Source of the DNA: Geosiphon pyriformis
Lineage: Eukaryota > Glomeromycota > Glomeromycetes > Archaeosporales > Geosiphonaceae
Length of the DNA stretch: 64,000 nucleotides
Direction of reading: 5' to 3'
NCBI GenBank assembly: GCA_016748015.1
Contig: JAAOMT010000435.1
Span: forward strand, 116,310 to 180,309
The notes beneath the pieces were generated by a model. It worked only from the letters and a program-made list of their open reading frames with translations, ran no database searches and had not been told where the DNA came from. Below, piece by piece: positions 57,578 to 64,000 of the stretch. Positions within the stretch are counted from its first letter, which is position 1, and the number at the start of each line of letters is the position of its first letter. The translations under genes and the position numbers were made by a program.

Positions 57578-57778
57578 ATGAAAAAATTTAGTCACCTGCT
57601 AAATACTGTTCTAATCGAATATTTACCCATCTCAGAAACTGAATCCCCTCCCCCTGTTAACCTAAAGGAGATAAATGAGAATCTTAGGGCCCTTGAGCAG
57701 GCGCCAAATGGTTCAAAAAATCACAAGGATTGGCGTAGGGAATGTTCTAACTTTGAATCAATCCAATTGGCTAAATAA
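57578..57778 (+). CDS. Short hypothetical ORF (66 aa)
   Basis: An ATG-to-TAA frame with balanced codons. It reads MKKFSHLLNTVLIEYLPISE, then a PPPVNLKEINENLRAL stretch and KDWRRECSNFE. It is charged and without a membrane span. The codon mix is less AT-biased than in the flanks, which suggests real or recently lost coding. It could be an exon of the pseudogene that follows. Not recognised. Confidence 0.4.
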   Translation: MKKFSHLLNTVLIEYLPISETESPPPVNLKEINENLRALEQAPNGSKNHKDWRRECSNFESIQLAK

Positions 57779-57985
57779 ATAAAGAAGAAAATTTTTATTA
57801 GAGATAAAGAGTCGACATGAAAGAAAGTTTTGAAAAAATTCTAAAGACAATAAATGCCCAATTATTAATTTCTTCATAATTCGAAAGGGAAAATGGTAAG
57901 GAGATGCCATCTTCTCAAGAGCTAATTGCTTGGGTTATCTCTTTCACTCTGTGGTTCCACCTTATCTGCTTTATTAATTAGTTGA

Positions 57986-58755
57986 TGTCTATGGCAGAAA
58001 TTCGTGAGCGATGAGGAGTCGCGAGCACTCAGTTATGTCATTCCGTGGCATGTTGGAATCCCTTATACCTCATCCACCCATCAGGAATTGCCGTTTATTC
58101 AGGAGATGTGGGATTTTCCGAGATCGGAGCGGCAATATTTGATGGTAGGCGACTTTGGAATTTGCTGTCATTGCGAATATTTAATGTCACATCTACTAGA
58201 CATTCAATCTCCTTTTTTATAGAATTGCTGGAAGTCTCATATGAAGAACTTTGAACACTCTCTCCACAGGAAAATGTTGAGAGCTTGGAGGGTTGCCCAG
58301 TCCTTGATTAACAATGGATTAAGGGGTGATAAGGCCAAATTCAAGGAGTTAAATTGTGGGTATAATTTATTGTAAGTATTCTTGTGATTATTTAATAAGT
58401 TGGCCCCTAAACTTTTTCTTAAATTATCATTTTTTAGATACCTCAATTTTGAGGCTAATGATGAGTTAAACCTCTACAAATTTACAACTCATCAAAACTC
58501 CTAGAGCATTGTTCCGATGTTCAATACCATTCTGTTTCACACAGATGGGAAAGGCTTTTGGTAAATATCTGGTTTTAAAAAAATTTTGAAATATTTTTCA
58601 AATTCTTTCTATTACTAAATACAGAGCTTAAAGCCAGAGAAGGAGTGAAAGTTGGGGCCTTGTAGATTTTCAAGGCTCATGATAATTTCAAAGCCCTTGT
58701 TGGTAAAGGGATAAGCGAGAGGATCCTACTAGGAGAAAACAGGTGGAAGATTTGA
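57986..58755 (+). pseudogene. Decaying spliced gene, unknown product
   Basis: One frame reads QKFVSDEESRALSYVIPWHV (from about 57995), passes a TAG at 58220-58222, then NCWKSHMKNFEHSLHRKMLR and AWRVAQSLINNGLRGDKAKF to 58372. A GTAAGT to TTTTTTAG intron (58373-58438) joins it in frame to YLNFEANDELNLYKFTTHQN, which then meets a TAG. A second likely intron (about 58560-58624) precedes LKAREGVKVGAL, a TAG, and FKAHDNFKALVGKGISERIL. Spliceable introns with three stops suggest a recently lost gene. The other frame over 57904-58254 is also open, so the frame choice upstream is uncertain. Confidence 0.45.
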
Positions 58756-59286
58756 AAAAGCTCTTCAATCTTTTCGTGCTTTAGATCCTAGGATCCAGAA
58801 ACGTCGTCCAAGCTGAGGATTTTTGGACTTGAAGGGTTTAGTAAATAATTGATTTTTTAACGATTAGTAGACAGTAGTGTTAGTGAGAAGCGTGAATGTA
58901 AAAATAGAGGATTTTATTCTTTCAAAATTTCCTTTATCGAATAAAATTCTCTTATTCCCTAAATTTTGAATGTAAAAATCTTGATCCATCAAAAATTTCG
59001 TGTATAATTCAGATTTTTAAATCTGATAAGGGAAAAATTATGATTGAACTTGATAATAATAACAATAATTTGCTGCATAATTCGATATTAAAAATTTTAA
59101 GCGCAGTAGAAATCTTGTAAAATAGTTTAGTTTTAAAAATAGTCAAATATTGCGATTAAAACCGTTAACCCCATTTGACATACGAGTCCAATTATATGAT
59201 GAACTTCTAATTTTCCATCTTCCACATATTTAGAAACATTTAAATCATAAAAGAGTCTTAACCAATCTTTGACAAAGGATATATAG

Positions 59287-59288
<2 letters not shown>
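58756..59288. other. Non-coding, nothing recognised
   Basis: AT-rich with no ORF or repeat worth calling. Confidence 0.5.

Positions 59289-59348
<60 letters not shown>
59289..59348. repeat. AAT microsatellite
   Basis: About 20 consecutive ATA units, followed by shorter ATT and TA tracts at 59615-59700 and 59796-59814. Confidence 0.95.
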
Positions 59349-62300
59349 GTAATAATTCTATGTTGATATACCCTCATGATTTTTATTGGTGATAAATAAT
59401 ATTTTTGAATAAAAGTAAAAAATAAATTTTTTTAACAAAACTTAAACAATTTGAATAAATTCTTTTTGAAAGTTTCCTATTACAGTTTCATATTACAGTT
59501 TTATATTTAAAAATGATATTATAAACATTAAAAATTCATAACATCATAAATTTTTAATATTAATTTAAATAATTAGGTTTTTTAAAAAAAATTGATATTT
59601 TAAGTACTGTATATTAGTAATAATAATAATAATATATATATGTATTTTTAAAAATCTAAAATTAAATTATTATTATTATTATTATTATTATCATTATTTT
59701 AAAATAAATATATTGATTATATTATAAACAATATTATCTAATTAAAATAAATAAATAATAATATGTAATAAAATAAAAATTTTAACTGCTTAGATTATAT
59801 ATATATATATATATGAAATCTTTGGTCTTGATAGGCTCTTACACGTTTCCACATGCTAATAAAGAGGCCAAGGCCCTACGTTTTATCTGTAAGAATTGTT
59901 ACATAATTTTCATAGGGTAAAGAATATTGTATCTATGACTGACTCCTACAAGTTACGATCACAAAGAAGGAATTATTCTGAATGGAATATTTAACCTAAA
60001 TTTTTTTTAGGGATATTCTTTTTACTAACCTAACATTTCCAAGTTGAAATTAATTTCAAATTGAAGTTTAAAGTTTCCGGAAGATATGTGATACTCATGA
60101 CTAAATAGTATTTTTCTTATCATTTTATTAAAAATCGAATTCTTGAAAAGCTTTGCTCTTGGATCAATATTTGTAGGCTCAGGTCATGATTATCGGTACA
60201 CACAGCCTTTCGTCTGCGCCGATTAAAGGCTATTTTGGGCAGAATGGTTGTATTTGTCAGCGACATTGGATTAATCTAAGATTTAAAAGGTGACAAATTA
60301 GTCAAAAGGAACCAAGTCGTCGCTATATTGTTTTGTTGTTTCCAAAGTAATTCAATATTTATCTAATATAAATATTCAAGTAAAAGATCTTGAAGAATGG
60401 TGTTTTGGAATACTTTTACGATAGAACTTTCTGCTTTCAAAAATGATAAAATTTCTAATAAACTTCAAGGGAATCCTCTTATTATTGAACTTAATCTTTG
60501 AATTCTATGCTTTAAGATTCGTCAATGAAAATTTCATATCTTGAATAAAAGTCTCTTGCACCGAAATTTGTGAATTGGCAAAATCACTTAATTTTCAATT
60601 GAATCTTTTTTTAATTTTAGCAGTCACGTTAATCACGATATCACCAAAGATTTTAACGTGGGAAAAAGGCAATATAGTTTTTTAGTTTCAAATTTAACTG
60701 GTTAGCTTTCATCCGATGTGGTTTCCTAAACACGATTATTTAAATAAAAAGGAATTGATAAACATTCAAACGAATATGAATATTATTAATCGATATTCAA
60801 ATGAAGATCGAGGTAAAAATGTTTTTATTCATTTATTCATATTTATTTATTTCAAATCCTGTGACAAACCGAATTTTTGGCTCATTTCTTTTACAATGAA
60901 ACTTAAAAATTCATGCAGATCAGAAAAACATCTATTATGTATTAAATTTGTTATAGCGTATTGTTTAATTTATAGACTTTATTTATATTAAAACTTCCCA
61001 TTTATTGATTTTAATAATCATGATATATTACACTTTACCATGTATCTTTATTTTTTTTAATATCTTTAATATGTTTCATATTCGAATTGAATTAATTTTG
61101 ATTGTTTGTTTTAGGAAAAGAATCAAAATAATAAAAATCATTATATATATATATTTTTTTTTATAAATATGAAATTTAAAATTTAATAGGAAAAAAATTG
61201 ATTTTTTAAAAATCTTTCAAAATTGATTAATTATAGATTATCGAAATCTCAAACGTGTTAAAGAAATTCTCATTGTATTCAGCTACAAAATATCTTGTTC
61301 ATTTTTATTTCCTAAAAAATATTTTTGGCTATAAATAAAATATACTATTTTTAGACTTGTAATAAGGGGTTCAGGCTCACAATAATTCATCACTGATTGG
61401 AAGATTATCATTTAATTTTTCTGAAACATAACACAACCTATTGTCATGATTTAAAAGTGAATAATAATACATCTCATACAAATTTTTAAATTCAAAAATA
61501 TCTCATCATTTATACTTTTAAAAACTAGTAGCATGGTACCAAAAGAAGCCTTTTAGACTAATTAGTCAATTAAAGATTCACAAATTTCTCAGTTAGCAAT
61601 TTATCGATCAATTGGAAATATGCATAAAGTCAGCCAGTTCGAATTAATGTAGATCTTTATTATAAACCCGGTGACCGAAATCCGAATATTCAACTTTAGA
61701 TTCCCTCTTCTAGCATTCAACATAAAATTTTCAATTAGAATAAGTTAAAGAAACCCTGAAACTCAAGCATTGTCCTAAAATCTTTAACTGGTACTACTAT
61801 CTATTAATATGATTATTAAAAAAAAACGGTATAATCTGCATTTAAACTAATAATAATAAATTTTAAAAAACTCTTAATACATCAAGGCATTTTCCAAAAT
61901 TATGTGTGCAAGATAGAATGATTTATTTAGGTAAATGGAAATGAACTATGGAATAATCTTTTTTTCTTTACCTAGATTTTATAGGCTCTATATCTAATAA
62001 ATTACTCGACCACTAATGATTTAAGGTTTGGCTTATTGCGATGACAATTTTTATTCCCTGACTATTACTAAATTGTTTTAAATTGAAGATAAACATTGTT
62101 AATTTGATTTTCACTCATCTTTTCAAGTAAAAGTTTTTAATATTCACCCATCTAAACCTTTTTTCGTTTGGTCCACAGTTAAATTACCTAAAGAAAAGCT
62201 TCAGATGATAAAATTTTCTTTAAAAACAAATATCATCACCCTTCTAGTACAAATATAGAAAATATCAAATAACGACTTCTTTTAATGGTTACCAAGGGAG

Positions 62301-62897
62301 AAGAGAAAGAAAGTTTAAAAGAAGAAGGCTTAAAAGAACGAGGAGGCATGAATACCCAAAATTAGAGTTTTTAAACGACGAACACATCCTTACCATCATC
62401 ATCATCATCAGCATCTTTTTAGAAATTTTTATAACTGGTTTAAAACTGGAAATAATTAAATAATTAAATAACCAAATAACCCTCGAAAGTTATAATTTTA
62501 GTTATATGAATTTTTTTTTTGATTATAATGAATACCCGAATATTAAAGTTATACAAATAAAGATTTTCTCGGCAGATAAATGAAATAACAACATTACCGA
62601 CGGCTCCCAATTTTGGTTAAGGCTTATTTCGATATCAATGGTCCGGATGACACAAAAGATTAATTTTCTTATATGAGGCAGTGCCTAAAAGGTTTTTATT
62701 TAACTAACCAGTTGAACACTTACCTATTCCAATACTCCTGCCTCTATTTCTCCTCATTAATACTAAATAACAGATTTTTTTGTAGTTGGAAGTCTGCCTA
62801 AAAACATTCAAGTTTTTAAATCTCTTACCCATGTCCACGAAATTTATTTACTCGAGATTTTGTATATAGCCCAAAAAAACTTGGATAAAAAGGACAA
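59349..62897. other. Intergenic region with weak coding hints
   Basis: No gene is supported. A GC-richer island at 60177-60290 reads open in one frame (AQVMIIGTHSLSSAPIKGYF) and includes AGCCTTT paired with AAAGGCT. An open frame at 60716-60991 is AT-biased and unconvincing. A short CAT run lies at 62395-62412. Confidence 0.4.
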
Positions 62898-62905
62898 TAT
62901 AAAAA
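62898..62905 (+). promoter_or_regulatory. Possible TATA box for the right-end gene
   Basis: TATAAAAA about 200 bp upstream of the ATG at 63102. In such AT-rich DNA this can be chance. Confidence 0.25.
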
Positions 62906-63101
62906 AAAAAACTTTACCCCGTATACCCTTCTAAAAAGAGACTTTTTAAGCCTCAACTACCGGATTTGAAATTCCTCTTAGTTGAGAGAAATTCTTATTG
63001 ATAGGCTATTGAGGGGAAAAAACAACCCTTTCAAAAAGGCGAAAAAGATAGCTCGAAAGAAGAAATAAAAAAGCTCTATTTAGTATCAATAATATACTTT
63101 C

Positions 63102-63150
63102 ATGGCTGAGCATCCTTATCAAAGAGTGGGCAATTATCCGGAACTCGATG

Positions 63151-63195
<45 letters not shown>

Positions 63196-63906
63196 GTGAA
63201 GCAAGTGGAAGTCGAAAGATAATGACGAGTGATGAAGCCCCAAATTTAACTCATGGCTTAAATGCGTCATTAATGCCATCAGAACCCCAAAATGATAAAG
63301 GTTCCCTCGTATCATCAAGTGATCCATTTCAATTATCTTATCCTCCACCATCATCACAGATGCCAATAGCTTCTTACAGTAATGATAATTTTCGGATTGA
63401 TCCACCATACAATTTACCGTCACCATACAATTTATCCTCCTCACATCAAGATATAAATTATAAACCACATGATCCAAATTTAGAATATCAACCTCCACAG
63501 GATCGAAAACCAAGTGGGATAACAGGTCCTCCTTATCCTCCTGACATGTCACACATTAAAACTTCTTCAGGGACTATAAATCACAATATTAACTATGGAC
63601 CACCACCACCATCATCACCATCATCACCACCACCACCACCACCATCATCACCACCACCACCAACATTCCCAACTACTTTATCATCCACGACCAAGCAAGA
63701 AATTGTTCGACCACTTCTTACAAATGAGGTCTCAAAACAGGAGCAAGAACATTGGCCACCACCGCCAAATTATCAAAATCCATCTCTAATTCCTCAAAAA
63801 CATTATCCTCCCCAAGAAAGTACGATAATTGAGATGGGCTTCATACCAGAAAACAATCCAATACAAATGTCAAATTCTTTACAAACTGATAAAGCGATTA
63901 GAATGG
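63102..63906 (+). CDS. First exon of an Asn- and Pro-rich protein
   Basis: The frame starts MAEHPYQRVGNYPELDD, goes through a run of 14-15 Asn from an AAT repeat (63151-63194), then low-complexity Ser/Pro/Asn sequence and a Pro-Ser run from CCA/TCA units (63595-63665). The exon probably ends at 63906, because AGAATGG is followed by GTGAGTGAG, a good donor; reading on gives a stop two codons later. The rest lies outside the window. Disordered N-termini of this type are common ahead of catalytic or membrane domains in fungal proteins, but nothing here tells which. Confidence in coding is good, in function nil. Confidence 0.65.
63151..63194. repeat. Coding AAT microsatellite (poly-Asn)
   Basis: In-frame AAT units inside the exon at 63102-63906. 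Confidence 0.9.
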
Positions 63907-64000
63907 GTGAGTGAGTTGGGAGTAGATGACATTATGAATATTCCTAGATGTTTGATTCAACACATTATTGTTAAAAAAAAAAAAAAACTAATTTCAAAAT

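Noticed and set aside
63100-63552. Minus-strand open frame with a poly-Tyr tract
   Set aside because: Antisense shadow of the Asn-rich exon; it lacks a domain and the plus frame has the better start and splice donor.
63595-63789. Poly-His frame on the plus strand
   Set aside because: Frame-shifted reading of the CCA/TCA units of the real exon.

Overview
This AT-rich eukaryotic window most resembles nuclear DNA of a repeat-laden early-diverging fungus. An arbuscular mycorrhizal (Glomeromycotina) genome is the best guess. The reasons are short GT-AG introns of 71-114 nt in a standard-code oxidoreductase gene, long AAT microsatellites, and a dense mix of decayed Ty3/Gypsy-like LTR elements and LINEs. 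The species is inferred from gestalt, not from a marker gene.

Positions 1-34,395 hold one plus-strand LINE (2237-3382, 19818-23637 and 33471-34395) that has been split by LTR elements. A minus-strand element (family C: LTR 1487-2236, gag 691-1470) sits at its left edge and is itself hit by a family A LTR (1-690). A compound family A insertion fills 3383-19817 and is flanked by the 4-bp target duplication ATGT. A minus-strand family B element fills 23638-33470 and is flanked by GTAA. Families A and B share the order LTR, primer site, gag, protease, a Cys-rich domain, dUTPase, a linker, RT, RNase H, integrase, an extra ORF (ORF3), polypurine tract, LTR. The dUTPase placement between protease and RT, the Cys-rich domain and ORF3 are the most unusual biology here.

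Positions 34,396-54,500 are a still more AT-rich repeat graveyard. They contain a minus-strand LINE deletion derivative (35225-37560) and a decayed plus-strand family B element (38541-51480). That B element is interrupted by a short non-autonomous family D element (43437-47610), which carries a family B LTR inside it. A LINE 3' remnant follows (51490-52960). A 20-N gap at 41782-41801 is flanked by two apparently identical 2.2-kb blocks, which looks like an unmerged assembly overlap rather than biology.

Positions 54,500-64,000 look like host DNA. They contain a four-exon zinc-less medium-chain oxidoreductase (54584-55848, minus), AAT microsatellites, a short hypothetical ORF, a decaying spliced gene near 58 kb, and the first exon of an Asn- and Pro-rich protein at the right end (63102-63906).

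Most of the retroelement genes are dead. In-frame stops fall at former Gln, Trp or Arg codons, and catalytic Asp or Glu residues are repeatedly Asn or Lys, which is the footprint of C-to-T and G-to-A transitions. Intact stretches include a complete dUTPase frame and a complete Cys-rich frame in family A copy 1.
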